A DNA stretch of 26,444 nucleotides, from positions 1 to 26,444 of the forward strand of contig JAMORM010000124.1 of assembly GCA_027063585.1 (NCBI GenBank). Direction: 5' to 3'. The notes below the pieces were generated by a model. It ran no database searches. It saw only the letters and a list, made by a program, of their open reading frames with translations, and was not told the origin of the DNA. The position numbers and the translations under genes are program-made. Origin of the DNA: Sulfurimonas sp. (GTDB taxonomy: Bacteria > Campylobacterota > Campylobacteria > Campylobacterales > Sulfurimonadaceae). Below, in pieces: positions 1 through 7,798 of the stretch (position 1 is its first letter; every line of letters starts with the position of its first letter).

Positions 1-2
1 TG

Positions 3-665
3 CAAGATTATATGACAAAACGTTTAAAAGACAGTTTTGATATACAGGTGATGGGAGAAGAGCAGTGTGATGATATTGATACTTCACAGCCATACTGGGC
101 AATCGACCCAATAGACGGTACATGGGCTTTTATAACACATGAAAATACAGCTGCTATAAATCTTTCTTTAATTGAAAATGCAGAGGTAAGTGTCGGTATA
201 GTATTTAATCCGTTTACAAATGAATTTTTTCAAACTGAAAAAGGTGCAAAATCATATATTGGCATGTTGACACTGCCTTTAAGAGATAATCCTACCGTGG
301 CTGTAGTCAACTTTAAACCTGAACGCTCACATCCTATTGTAAAAAGTCTGAATCAGCTTTTCAAAGAAAATAAAATTAAAAAGTTAACTTCCATAGGCGG
401 TTCCATAACATATTCAATGTGTATGGTTGCAAAAGGTGCTTACAGCAATTATATAGCGTATTTTCCAAAAGCTGCTAAGGCATGGGATCTTTCAGCAGCA
501 TATTTGATTATAAAAAATGCGGGAGGATATGTTACGGATTTGCAAGGGGTAGAGATTCATCCTATCAATCATCAGGGGTATATCGTGGCAAGTGCAAATG
601 CACAGGCACGTGATGATTTCTTAGAAATGATTAACCCTCTGTTGGCAGTCCAAATTTCTGAGTAA
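3..665 (+). CDS. Inositol monophosphatase family protein (5' end outside window)
   Basis: This is a Mg-dependent sugar/inositol phosphate phosphatase of the IMPase/CysQ/FBPase fold. The frame is open to the window edge, so the true start lies upstream and the ATG at 12 is only an internal Met. Visible family motifs are GEE (metal ligand), DPIDGTWAF (the DPxDGT metal site) and the C-terminal WDLSAA followed by AGG, which holds the last metal-binding Asp. All expected acidic ligands in the visible part are present, so the enzyme looks active. The substrate cannot be told from sequence; inositol-1-phosphate, 3'-phosphoadenosine 5'-phosphate (CysQ-like) and a sugar bisphosphate are all possible. 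It converges on the ThiF-family gene and their 3' ends overlap by 35 bp. Confidence 0.85.
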   Translation, partial: QDYMTKRLKDSFDIQVMGEEQCDDIDTSQPYWAIDPIDGTWAFITHENTAAINLSLIENAEVSVGIVFNPFTNEFFQTEKGAKSYIGMLTLPLRDNPTVAVVNFKPERSHPIVKSLNQLFKENKIKKLTSIGGSITYSMCMVAKGAYSNYIAYFPKAAKAWDLSAAYLIIKNAGGYVTDLQGVEIHPINHQGYIVASANAQARDDFLEMINPLLAVQISE

Positions 666-1305
666 TGAGCTCTCCTTCATCATTAAAAAAAAGATAATAG
701 AGTAGGTCTTTCTTTACATGTAAGCCCGCTAAAAATCGTAAAGCAAGGTTTGCCTGCAGAGATGCTATATGCATAACTATAGGGGCTGCAATACCAGCAG
801 GTTCTTTTTGAATAATTTTAAAAGCATCATTAAACGATGATTTGTCAATAAAACAAACCTGCCCATGAAAGGCTTCAACACTGCCGTATATCCAAGGTGT
901 ATGTACTTTTTTTGCATAGGTGTTAATATCTCCGCGTGTCGGAAGATTATCTGTAGCATCTATAATGAGATCAACAGAAATATTCTTTTTTGTCCACTCC
1001 TCAAAATTGCATTCATGCGCAACGGCTTTTGTATAGGGACATTTTTGTTCTATAATCTGGGCATTGATTCTGGCTTTATTCTTCCCTTCATCACCCATTT
1101 TGAATGCAATCTGTCTATGAATATTATGCAGACTCACTTCATCAAAATCTATAATGTGTATTTCACCGATTCCTGTTGAACCTAATGCAAAAGCAAGTGA
1201 AGAACCTAGCCCTCCCGCGCCAACTATTGCTATTTTTTTAGTTTGAAGTTTTTTTTGAGTCTCTTCTCCCCAAAGCTGTATCTGTCTGTGAAAATATTGC
1301 ATCAT
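631..1305 (-). CDS. ThiF/MoeB/HesA-family adenylyltransferase
   Basis: An E1-like enzyme that would adenylate the C-terminus of a ubiquitin-like sulfur carrier (ThiS or MoaD type), in thiamine or molybdopterin synthesis. Seen: an N-terminal YFHRQ element (family RYxRQ), the nucleotide loop GAGGLGS near residues 29-35, DFDEV near 53, NIHRQ near 61-65, and DATDN at 116-120. The protein is short (224 aa; E. coli ThiF and MoeB are about 250), and the two CxxC zinc pairs usual in the C-terminal half are absent. No sulfur carrier is encoded nearby, so ThiF versus MoeB cannot be decided. The first of two tandem ATGs follows an AAGGA ribosome site 6 nt upstream. It is the last gene of the metY-metX unit, 14 nt after the nitrilase-fold gene. 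Confidence 0.8.
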   Translation of the reverse strand: MMQYFHRQIQLWGEETQKKLQTKKIAIVGAGGLGSSLAFALGSTGIGEIHIIDFDEVSLHNIHRQIAFKMGDEGKNKARINAQIIEQKCPYTKAVAHECNFEEWTKKNISVDLIIDATDNLPTRGDINTYAKKVHTPWIYGSVEAFHGQVCFIDKSSFNDAFKIIQKEPAGIAAPIVMHIASLQANLALRFLAGLHVKKDLLYYLFFNDEGELITQKFGLPTEG

Positions 1306-1319
1306 TGTAAATCCTTTTT

Positions 1320-2114
1320 CTAGTGAGTTCTTTTACTTATAGCTTCTTTAAATCCCCATGTGCGCCTGGCACGTACAACATCAGTATGCCTCATGTCCAC
1401 TATCATTAACTCTTCTGTATTACCTAAATGGTTGAGCAGTTGTGCGTTGGGAGATGCCAAAATAGAATCACCGTAAAATTTCCATACAAACTCTTTGTCC
1501 TTATATTCGCCGATTCTGTTGGCTCTTAGTATATACATATTGTGTGTAAACGCTCTTGTAAGTACTAATGCTTTCCATCTTTCATAAGATTCAAAAGTAG
1601 AAACACTCGGAACTAGTAAACAGTCTATACTCTTATTGCTAAGTTTAGCAAAAAAATCATCAAAATGAAGTTCAAATCCATTCATCACTGCAAATTTAAA
1701 CCCGTCAATTTTAAAAACCATAGGTGCCTGTAGCGGTGCAATCTCATTTGCAAAAAACTTTTCTTCATTCCAGTGGGCATAGTTAATAAGGATTTGTTGA
1801 TTATAGTAAGAAGTAGATGCAGGAGCAAATTTTGCTATACATTTATAAATTTTATCTTTTTTTACAATGACAAGAGGAGCAATGATCGTCATCTTATATG
1901 TTAAAGAGAGCTCTTTTAAAATTTTAATTTGGTGCAGAGCCTGTTCTTTTATCATAGATACAGACATATATTCTAGCTCTTTAAAAAAAGGGTTTAAGAC
2001 ATATTCACCAAGCAACAATACTCTTACCTCTTTTTTACTTGCGATTCTTACGTAATTATAAAGTTTTGTTGAACTCATGCCCTGAGCATTGAGTTGTAAA
2101 ACTGCGGCTCTCAT
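1320..2114 (-). CDS. Nitrilase-fold (carbon-nitrogen hydrolase) protein, probably catalytically dead
   Basis: The 264-aa protein has the layout of the carbon-nitrogen hydrolase superfamily: MRAAVLQLN at the start, LLLGEY with the Glu of the triad (E37), and a VPSVSTF segment that continues into WKALVLTRAF...NMYILRANRIG. By my alignment two of the three Glu-Lys-Cys residues are gone. The Lys position (family yrKthL) reads YNQQIL, so Gln at about 106. The nucleophile position (family iCyD..FPE) reads NGFELHFDD, so Gly at about 146. A non-enzymatic role, or a changed chemistry, is inferred. Its ATG overlaps the xseB stop as ATGA, which suggests translational coupling. Confidence 0.75.
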   Translation of the reverse strand: MRAAVLQLNAQGMSSTKLYNYVRIASKKEVRVLLLGEYVLNPFFKELEYMSVSMIKEQALHQIKILKELSLTYKMTIIAPLVIVKKDKIYKCIAKFAPASTSYYNQQILINYAHWNEEKFFANEIAPLQAPMVFKIDGFKFAVMNGFELHFDDFFAKLSNKSIDCLLVPSVSTFESYERWKALVLTRAFTHNMYILRANRIGEYKDKEFVWKFYGDSILASPNAQLLNHLGNTEELMIVDMRHTDVVRARRTWGFKEAISKRTH

Positions 2115-2299
2115 TGTTGTGTTTTTATATTTTGAATTTTAATTTGAGCATCTTCGAGCATTTTTTGTGCCGCATTAAGTTCCTTCATCCCTTTTTCATA
2201 AGCTTTGACACTCTCTTCAAGTGTAATCTCCGGGTTCATAAGTGTTTCTAAAATTTCTTTGGCACTTTGCAGTTTTGTTTCAAATTTTTCTTTAGCCAT
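2111..2299 (-). CDS. xseB: Exodeoxyribonuclease VII small subunit
   Basis: A 62-aa small helical protein. The core LEESVKAYEKGMKELNAAQ matches the XseB pattern (L-E-x-S-V/L-x-x-Y-E-x-G). XseB binds the large subunit XseA to form exonuclease VII, which degrades single-stranded DNA into oligonucleotides; xseA is not in the window. I chose the ATG giving MAKEKFE (2299); it overlaps the metX stop by 8 nt. An in-frame ATG at 2308 would add MRL and overlap more. It lies between metX and the nitrilase-fold gene and overlaps both, so expression is tied to the methionine unit although the function is unrelated. Confidence 0.9.
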   Translation of the reverse strand: MAKEKFETKLQSAKEILETLMNPEITLEESVKAYEKGMKELNAAQKMLEDAQIKIQNIKTQQ

Positions 2300-3398
2300 T
2301 AAGCGCATCCTTTACATGGTTTTTAAATTTATCTAGTTCTACTAAAAATGCGTCATGACCGTAATCACTGTCTATATCTATGTAACTGTAATTCTTGTTG
2401 CCGATTTTTTGTAATTCATCGGCAATCTCTTTCATCTCAAAATTTTTAAAAAGCAAGTCATTTTTAAAACTTATCAGATATAGCGCAGAGGTGATTCTCT
2501 TGAGTGCTTCAGCCAAAGAATCAAATCCGCGAGATAAGTCATAGATATTGATGGCTTTTGTAATATAGAGATATGCCAGAGGATCAAACCATTTTGTAAA
2601 ATTATAGCCGTTATATTCCAAGTAGGATTCTACTTGAAACTTTCCAAATAGTTCATACAGTCCGTCTGTAAGTTTATACTCTCTGCCAAATTTTGCACGC
2701 ATAGATTCATGCGATAAAAAGCTGATATGTCCTGCCATACGACCGACGGCCATCCCTGAAAGGCCTTGTTCTTTGAGCAGATCCGGATCATAATAACCTT
2801 GTTTAAAGTCAGGGTCATTGAGAATAGACTCCTGCGCAACTTTATTGAATGCTATTGCCCATGGCTGGGTTGCGTGTGTGGTGGCAAGTGCTATGATCTT
2901 ATTGGCAAAATTCGGGTAGTGAATAGCAAATTGGAGTGCCTGCATCCCGCCCATAGAACCGCCGACAATTGCATGTACTCTGTGAATGTCAAGTCTGTCA
3001 AAAAGAATTCGCTGTGCTTTGACCATATCTTTTATACTGACAACCGGAAATTTATAACGATAAGGCTCTTGGTATGGATGTTGCAGACTCATCGGTCCTG
3101 TTGAACCAAAACAACTGCCTATAACATTGGAGCAGATAACAAAATATTTGTCAGTATCTATTGCTTTGCCGGAGCCAATAAAGCCGTCCCACCAACCGGG
3201 TTTTGTTTCATTTTCATACAAACCTGCAGCATGATGTGACCCTGTAAGTGCATGGCAAACAACAACTACGTTGCTCTTGTCTTCATTCATGGTTCCATAT
3301 GTTTCATATGTTATGTCATACGGCTCCAAAATACGCCCGCTTTCAAGATAAAGCGGATTGGTAAAGTGTTCTGTATGTGTTTGCATGTTTAAAGACAA
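2292..3398 (-). CDS. metX: Homoserine O-acetyltransferase
   Basis: An alpha/beta-hydrolase-fold enzyme that acetylates L-homoserine with acetyl-CoA, giving O-acetylhomoserine for MetY encoded just upstream. Seen: LESGRILEPYDITYETYG at the N-terminus, CHALTGSHHA (oxyanion region), GWWDGFIG, the nucleophile elbow GGSMGGMQ (Ser148), SFKND (Asp314) and GHDAF (His348), so the full Ser-Asp-His triad is in place. Length 368 aa is normal. The start is a TTG with a GGAG 10 nt upstream; the in-frame ATG 12 nt further on lacks a close ribosome site. Some MetX-fold proteins use succinyl-CoA; I cannot exclude that by eye. Confidence 0.95.
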   Translation of the reverse strand: MSLNMQTHTEHFTNPLYLESGRILEPYDITYETYGTMNEDKSNVVVVCHALTGSHHAAGLYENETKPGWWDGFIGSGKAIDTDKYFVICSNVIGSCFGSTGPMSLQHPYQEPYRYKFPVVSIKDMVKAQRILFDRLDIHRVHAIVGGSMGGMQALQFAIHYPNFANKIIALATTHATQPWAIAFNKVAQESILNDPDFKQGYYDPDLLKEQGLSGMAVGRMAGHISFLSHESMRAKFGREYKLTDGLYELFGKFQVESYLEYNGYNFTKWFDPLAYLYITKAINIYDLSRGFDSLAEALKRITSALYLISFKNDLLFKNFEMKEIADELQKIGNKNYSYIDIDSDYGHDAFLVELDKFKNHVKDALNG

Positions 3399-3449
3399 GT
3401 TGATAGTTCTCCGAAAATTAGTAATAGTATTTTAGCAAAAGAGTCTTAA

Positions 3450-4715
3450 TTATGCTTCAAGTGCTTGACTCAAGTCTTCTATCAAATCTTTTATACTCTC
3501 TAAACCGCATGAAATTCTTATAAGTCCTTCAGGAACACCGCAGGTAATTAACTCTTCATGAGAAAGCTGCTGATGTGTTGTAGAAGCGGGATGTGTAATG
3601 ATAGATTTTGAATCACCGATATTGACAACAAGTGAGTATAATTTCGTGGCATTGACTATTTTTGTCGCTTCATCAAAATTTTCTACTTCAAAACTTAACA
3701 GTCCGCTGCATAAACCGTCTTGAAAATATTTTTGAGCATTTTTATAGTTTGGATTACTTTGCAAACCCGGATAATTTACTTTTTTTACTTTTGGATGTGA
3801 TTCTAAAAATTCGGCAAGTATTAAAGCATTGTTGGAATGTTCTTTCATACGTAATGCCAGTGTTTCAATTCCCTGAATAAAAAGCCATGAATTAAACGGA
3901 GAGACAACGGCACCTAAATCACGGAGCAGTGACAGACGGGCACGAAGTGTATATGGCGGGAGTCCGACATCTGTATATATAAGCCCGTGATACGAAGCAT
4001 CTGGTTCATTAAAATGGTTGTATCGCGGATTGTTTTTCAGTTTGTCCACTAATCCTTTTCTCTCAACTAAAATACCGCCTATCGCGAGTCCTTGACCGGT
4101 TGTGTATTTGCTGGCACTGTGTACGGTAATATCTGCACCGAATTCAAAAGGACGGCATAAAACAGGTGTTGCTACGGTATTGTCCACTATTGTCAAAATA
4201 TTATGTTTGTTGGCAATATCGGTAATTGCCTCTATATCTGCTACATCTATACTTGGGTTTGTTAATGATTCAAAAAAAATCACTTTTGTCTTTTCATCAA
4301 TAAGTGCTTCTATTTGCTCAGGTTTATGCACATCAAAAAATCTTGCTTCTATTGCGAAACGTTTTAATGTATGGGCACTGAGCGTTAAGCTTCCGCCGTA
4401 AAGCTGATTGGCACAAATAATATTGTCTCCCGCTTCTGCCGCATTTATTAGAGCAAAAAATATAGCACTCATACCACTTGCAGTAGCGATAGCCGCTTCG
4501 CCACCTTCAAGTACTGCAAAACGTTTTTCAAAAACATCTGTTGTCGGATTATTTAAACGTGTATAAATATTGCCGAGTTCTTTTAGCGCAAAGAGGTTTG
4601 CTGCATGTTCGACATCGCGAAATTCATAAGCGGTAGTCTGATAAATTGGAACAGCCATAGTTCCTTGTGCGTCTTTTTCATATCCGGCATGCAGTGCCAA
4701 TGTTTGTAAATCCAT
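3450..4715 (-). CDS. metY: O-acetylhomoserine sulfhydrylase (PLP-dependent)
   Basis: A Cys/Met-metabolism PLP enzyme that condenses O-acetylhomoserine with sulfide to homocysteine (direct sulfhydrylation). Seen: TLALHAGYEKD at the start, YTRLNNPTTD, the PLP-stacking region NQLYGGS, VDNT with the cofactor Asp (residue 178), and HSASKYTTGQG with Schiff-base Lys203. The length of 421 aa fits the O-acetylhomoserine sulfhydrylase group rather than the shorter cystathionine enzymes. An AAGG ribosome site lies 8 nt before the ATG. It follows the orphan gene by 3 nt and precedes metX by 51 nt. No SAM riboswitch-like structure was recognised upstream of the unit, where there is very little room. Confidence 0.94.
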   Translation of the reverse strand: MDLQTLALHAGYEKDAQGTMAVPIYQTTAYEFRDVEHAANLFALKELGNIYTRLNNPTTDVFEKRFAVLEGGEAAIATASGMSAIFFALINAAEAGDNIICANQLYGGSLTLSAHTLKRFAIEARFFDVHKPEQIEALIDEKTKVIFFESLTNPSIDVADIEAITDIANKHNILTIVDNTVATPVLCRPFEFGADITVHSASKYTTGQGLAIGGILVERKGLVDKLKNNPRYNHFNEPDASYHGLIYTDVGLPPYTLRARLSLLRDLGAVVSPFNSWLFIQGIETLALRMKEHSNNALILAEFLESHPKVKKVNYPGLQSNPNYKNAQKYFQDGLCSGLLSFEVENFDEATKIVNATKLYSLVVNIGDSKSIITHPASTTHQQLSHEELITCGVPEGLIRISCGLESIKDLIEDLSQALEA

Positions 4716-4718
4716 AGT

Positions 4719-5171
4719 TTAACCTTTATTCTGATTGAGTGTTTCATCTTTGATTTTTTGTAAAAATTCTAAAATATTTTCTTGATATGACAAGGTGTCA
4801 TTGTCGTAGGTATATTTTAAAAATTCCCTAAGTACATCGACATCTATTTTTTTTGCATAACGAGGGACAATTTTCAACTCTTTTTGTATATTCAGTGCCA
4901 ATGAATCAATATCAAGACCATTGTTCTCTTTTACTTTTTTGACAAGTTCTTTTGATGATAGCATGAGCAGATTTGCTCTGTCTGTATCATCTTTATATAA
5001 TTTGAGACCAATATTTTTAATTAGAACGTAATTTTCTACCGTTGCTTCTTCATTGGCTGCAATCAAGAGGGCAAAAATTTTTGCACGAAATTCTAATGAA
5101 CCGTGATGATGTACAAACAGTTCACGAAATGCACTGAAAAAATGATGTTTTAGCCTAAAACCGAGTCGCAT
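4719..5171 (-). CDS. Conserved hypothetical helical protein, first gene of the met unit
   Basis: I do not recognise a named family. The 150-aa product is predicted to be mostly helical and soluble, with no signal peptide. It has a basic, His-rich start ([18 protein letters not shown]), then [17 protein letters not shown] and a second half rich in charged residues ending [10 protein letters not shown]. The first half faintly resembles TerB-like helical bundles, but this is only an impression. An AAGGGAG ribosome site lies about 4 nt before the ATG and a TATAAT box just upstream of that. It is followed 3 nt later by metY, so it probably opens the methionine transcript; whether it serves that pathway is unknown. 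Confidence 0.75.
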   Translation of the reverse strand: MRLGFRLKHHFFSAFRELFVHHHGSLEFRAKIFALLIAANEEATVENYVLIKNIGLKLYKDDTDRANLLMLSSKELVKKVKENNGLDIDSLALNIQKELKIVPRYAKKIDVDVLREFLKYTYDNDTLSYQENILEFLQKIKDETLNQNKG

Positions 5172-5189
5172 AAATCTCCCTTATGTCGT

Positions 5190-5195
5190 ATTATA
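5190..5195 (-). promoter_or_regulatory. Putative -10 box for the met unit
   Basis: TATAAT on the minus strand, about 8 nt before the AAGGGAG ribosome site of the first gene in the unit. The leader would be very short (roughly a dozen nt). No clear -35 is visible, which is normal in Campylobacterota. The box is one arm of an inverted repeat whose other arm carries the yebC -10 box. Confidence 0.5.
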
Positions 5196-5216
5196 CATTT
5201 TATCCATTGAAAATGG

Positions 5217-5222
5217 TATAAT
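5217..5222 (+). promoter_or_regulatory. Putative -10 box for yebC
   Basis: TATAAT preceded by TGG, resembling an extended -10. It lies 31 nt before the yebC ATG, leaving room for a short leader with the AAGGA ribosome site at 5241-5245. There is no convincing -35. Confidence 0.55.
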
Positions 5223-5253
5223 TTCAAAAATAATTGTAATAAGGAATTTTTTT

Positions 5254-5964
5254 ATGGGTAGAGCGTTTGAATATAGAAAAGCATCAAAGTTAAAAAGATG
5301 GGGAGCAATGTCAAAATTGTTTCCAAAACTTGGAAAAGTTATTACTATGGCGGCAAAAGAGGGTGGTGGTGATCCTGATATGAATGCCAAGCTTAGAACA
5401 GCGATTTTGAATGCAAAAGCTGAAAATATGCCAAAAGATAACATAGATGCGGCTATAAAAAGAGCGACTGCCAAAGACAGTGCTGATATGAAAGAGGTAA
5501 ATTTTGAGGGCAAAGCACCACATGGTGTACTTCTTTTTATAGAGTGTGCAACTGATAATAACACAAGAACAGTGGCAAATGTCAAAAGTACTTTAAACAA
5601 AAATGGCGGAGAGATGCTTACAAACGGGTCTTTAGAGTTTATGTTTTCCCGTAAAGCAATTTTTGAGTTTCCTCTTTCGGATGATATGGATCTTGAAGAG
5701 TTGGAGTTAGAACTTATAGATGCCGGACTTGAAGAAATAGAAGTAGAAGAGGGTGTTGTTTTGGTGACAGCTGATTATACAAGTTTTGGTACGATGCATG
5801 AAGCGTTAGAAAAAATGGGTGTGGAAATTACAAAAGCTACACTTGAAAGAATTGCCAATACTCCTATTGAAATTACCGAGGAAGAACAGGCTGATGTCGA
5901 TAAAATTTTAGAGAGACTCGAAGATGATGAAGATGTTCAAAAAGTTTATACAAATTTAGCATAA
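5254..5964 (+). CDS. yebC: YebC/TACO1-family regulator or translation factor
   Basis: A 236-aa member of the YebC/PmpR/TACO1 family, a cytoplasmic protein described both as a transcriptional regulator and, more recently, as a ribosome-associated factor that helps translation of difficult stretches. Seen: the N-terminal [17 protein letters not shown] in the form typical of Campylobacterota, then [33 protein letters not shown], and [13 protein letters not shown]. The acidic C-terminus ([16 protein letters not shown]) is also standard. The ribosome site AAGGA is 8 nt upstream. yigZ follows after 5 nt, so the two are probably co-transcribed. Confidence 0.93.
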   Translation: MGRAFEYRKASKLKRWGAMSKLFPKLGKVITMAAKEGGGDPDMNAKLRTAILNAKAENMPKDNIDAAIKRATAKDSADMKEVNFEGKAPHGVLLFIECATDNNTRTVANVKSTLNKNGGEMLTNGSLEFMFSRKAIFEFPLSDDMDLEELELELIDAGLEEIEVEEGVVLVTADYTSFGTMHEALEKMGVEITKATLERIANTPIEITEEEQADVDKILERLEDDEDVQKVYTNLA

Positions 5965-5969
5965 AATAG

Positions 5970-6548
5970 ATGTATTTTATAAAAGAGGAGTATGAAGATA
6001 CTCTTGAGGTGAAGCAGTCAAAGTTTATTGCACACCTCACACCTTATGCCGAATATGAAACACTTCTGCAAAAACTCAAACAACAGCATCCAAAAGCACG
6101 GCATTTTGTAACAGCCTACAGATACTTGAATGAATATGAACAGATTGTTGAGCACTCCAGTGATGACGGTGAACCGGCTGGAACATCAGGAAAACCCTCA
6201 TTAATGGTTTTGCAGGGTCAAGAGCTTATCAATACTGCCGTAATAATAGTACGCTATTTTGGCGGAATAAAATTAGGGACAGGTGGTTTAGTAAGAGCAT
6301 ACAGTGATGCAGTTAATTTAGTTATTAAAAAAGCAGATTTACATAAATATAACAAAGAGGTGACTAAGAATATTATTTTTGATTACAGTGATGTACGCTT
6401 TATAGATTATGAATGTAAAGAGTTTGACATTACTATATCCCACAAAGAATTTGACTCAAAAGTATCATACAAAATTACAGCGAGTGAAGAAAATATGAAA
6501 GATTTCCTTACTAAAACCGCTAGAATAATTACAATGCTAGAGAGATAA
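5970..6548 (+). CDS. yigZ: YigZ/IMPACT-family (UPF0029) protein
   Basis: A 192-aa YigZ-type protein, related to eukaryotic IMPACT. The molecular role in bacteria is not settled. Seen: SKFIAHLTPYAEYE near the start, then HFVTAYRY, SSDDGEPAGTSGKP and VRYFGGIKLGTGGLVRAYS, the diagnostic conserved core. The C-terminal half is the weaker DUF1949-type domain. No ribosome site precedes the ATG; the start is 5 nt after the yebC stop, so translation probably depends on coupling. The stop is 2 bp from the stop of the converging gspF-type gene. Confidence 0.92.
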   Translation: MYFIKEEYEDTLEVKQSKFIAHLTPYAEYETLLQKLKQQHPKARHFVTAYRYLNEYEQIVEHSSDDGEPAGTSGKPSLMVLQGQELINTAVIIVRYFGGIKLGTGGLVRAYSDAVNLVIKKADLHKYNKEVTKNIIFDYSDVRFIDYECKEFDITISHKEFDSKVSYKITASEENMKDFLTKTARIITMLER

Positions 6549-6550
6549 AA

Positions 6551-7798
6551 CTATCGTCTACCTTGCACCGCATTACCCATATCCCACATTGGTAAGAAAA
6601 TACCAAGCGCTAGTAATATAACCATTGATGCTATCATAAGTAGCATAATAGGTTCTATAGCTTCACTTAAACCATCTATAATTGCATCAAATCGCATTTT
6701 ATAGTATTCAGCCACTTTTTTAATCATGGTATCGAGTGTACCACTGTCTTCACCTGCACGAATCATTTGAATAATCATATTTTCAAAAAGTCCTGTTTCT
6801 TCAAGACCCTTATTGAGCGTACCGCCTTTTTCTACAGTGCTTATTACGGATTGGAGTTTTCTTTTAAGAGGTAGATTGTCCACCATTGAAGTAGCAGTAT
6901 CCAAGGCTTCAGCTATAGGAATACCGGCACGGATAAGTTCAGAAAACACTAAAGTGAATCTGCTTAAAGTTGCAAATTTGATAATATTTTTTATTAAATA
7001 TACTTTTAGTAAAAATTTATGCCAACCATATCTTATATTTTCATAGTTATTAATTAAGTATTTAAAAACAAAAAATATAATAGCAAGAATGGCTAAAACG
7101 TATGGACCAAAATTGTTGAAAATATATTCAAGTTTTAATAAAATAAGTGTTGGTAAAGGCAGTTCTGCATGGAGTTCCTCAAAAATTGATTTAAATTGAG
7201 GCACCACATATGATATTAAAACAGTGAATGCAATAGCCATCGCAATCATTACATTTCTTGGATATGCCATCGCTTTTTTAAATTTAACAACATTGGCTCT
7301 TATTTCTTCAAGCATATTGGCCAAGGAGTATAAAGCTTCATCCAAATTACCGGTTTTTTCTCCAAGTTCAACCATTGCAATAGTTAAATTTCCAAGTTCA
7401 TAGCGAAAGTTTTGCATAGCCGATGAGATTGAGTGCCCGGCATTAATATCTTCTGCAATTTTTGAAAAGACAAATTTTAGTGCTTCATCTGTTGTTGCAG
7501 TTGCAATTTCACTAAGTGAATCATGTATAGAAATACCTGCATTAGTCATAACAGCTAATTGTCGAATCGCTGCAATAAGTGCATCAGGCTTGATTTTTCT
7601 CTTTTTTATATTTGATAAAAAACTTGTTTTAAATCTTTTAAGCTGTGCTTCAAGCGGTTCTTGAGTTTCTGCAACTTTGATAATAATGCCGGAAAATTTT
7701 AATTTAGCGTAACTATTTGCCTCTTTCTTGTTTTCAGCATAGAGTCCTATCTCTTCTTTTTTCCCTTTTGTTAAAACAGTTGCTACAAAATATTTCAT
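6551..7798 (-). CDS. GspF/MshG/CtsF-type inner-membrane platform protein
   Basis: The inner-membrane platform protein of a type II secretion/type IV pilus-like machine, working with the GspE-type ATPase encoded just upstream. It is 415 aa, with two T2SSF repeats (about residues 75-200 and 278-400). Each repeat carries the family signature, AGISIHDSLSEIA and AGIPIAEALDTA, followed by ELGEKTGNLDEAL and RAGEDSGTLDTM. Three membrane segments are visible at about 182-200, 231-249 and 383-404. The ATG overlaps the preceding stop as ATGA. It is the last gene of the nine-gene unit. By position it corresponds to C. jejuni ctsF, but GspF paralogues are hard to separate by eye. Confidence 0.92.
   Translation of the reverse strand: MKYFVATVLTKGKKEEIGLYAENKKEANSYAKLKFSGIIIKVAETQEPLEAQLKRFKTSFLSNIKKRKIKPDALIAAIRQLAVMTNAGISIHDSLSEIATATTDEALKFVFSKIAEDINAGHSISSAMQNFRYELGNLTIAMVELGEKTGNLDEALYSLANMLEEIRANVVKFKKAMAYPRNVMIAMAIAFTVLISYVVPQFKSIFEELHAELPLPTLILLKLEYIFNNFGPYVLAILAIIFFVFKYLINNYENIRYGWHKFLLKVYLIKNIIKFATLSRFTLVFSELIRAGIPIAEALDTATSMVDNLPLKRKLQSVISTVEKGGTLNKGLEETGLFENMIIQMIRAGEDSGTLDTMIKKVAEYYKMRFDAIIDGLSEAIEPIMLLMIASMVILLALGIFLPMWDMGNAVQGRR

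Noticed and set aside
865..1179. 104-aa plus-strand frame opposite the ThiF-family gene
   Set aside because: Shadow of the real gene; low-complexity Cys/Phe/Ile-rich translation and no ribosome site considered convincing.
2766..3104. 112-aa plus-strand frame opposite metX
   Set aside because: metX is fully supported on the other strand with its complete catalytic triad.
5181..5600. 139-aa open frame on the minus strand opposite yebC
   Set aside because: It is antisense to yebC, which has clear family motifs; the hydrophobic composition is what reversed Lys/Asp/Glu-rich coding gives.
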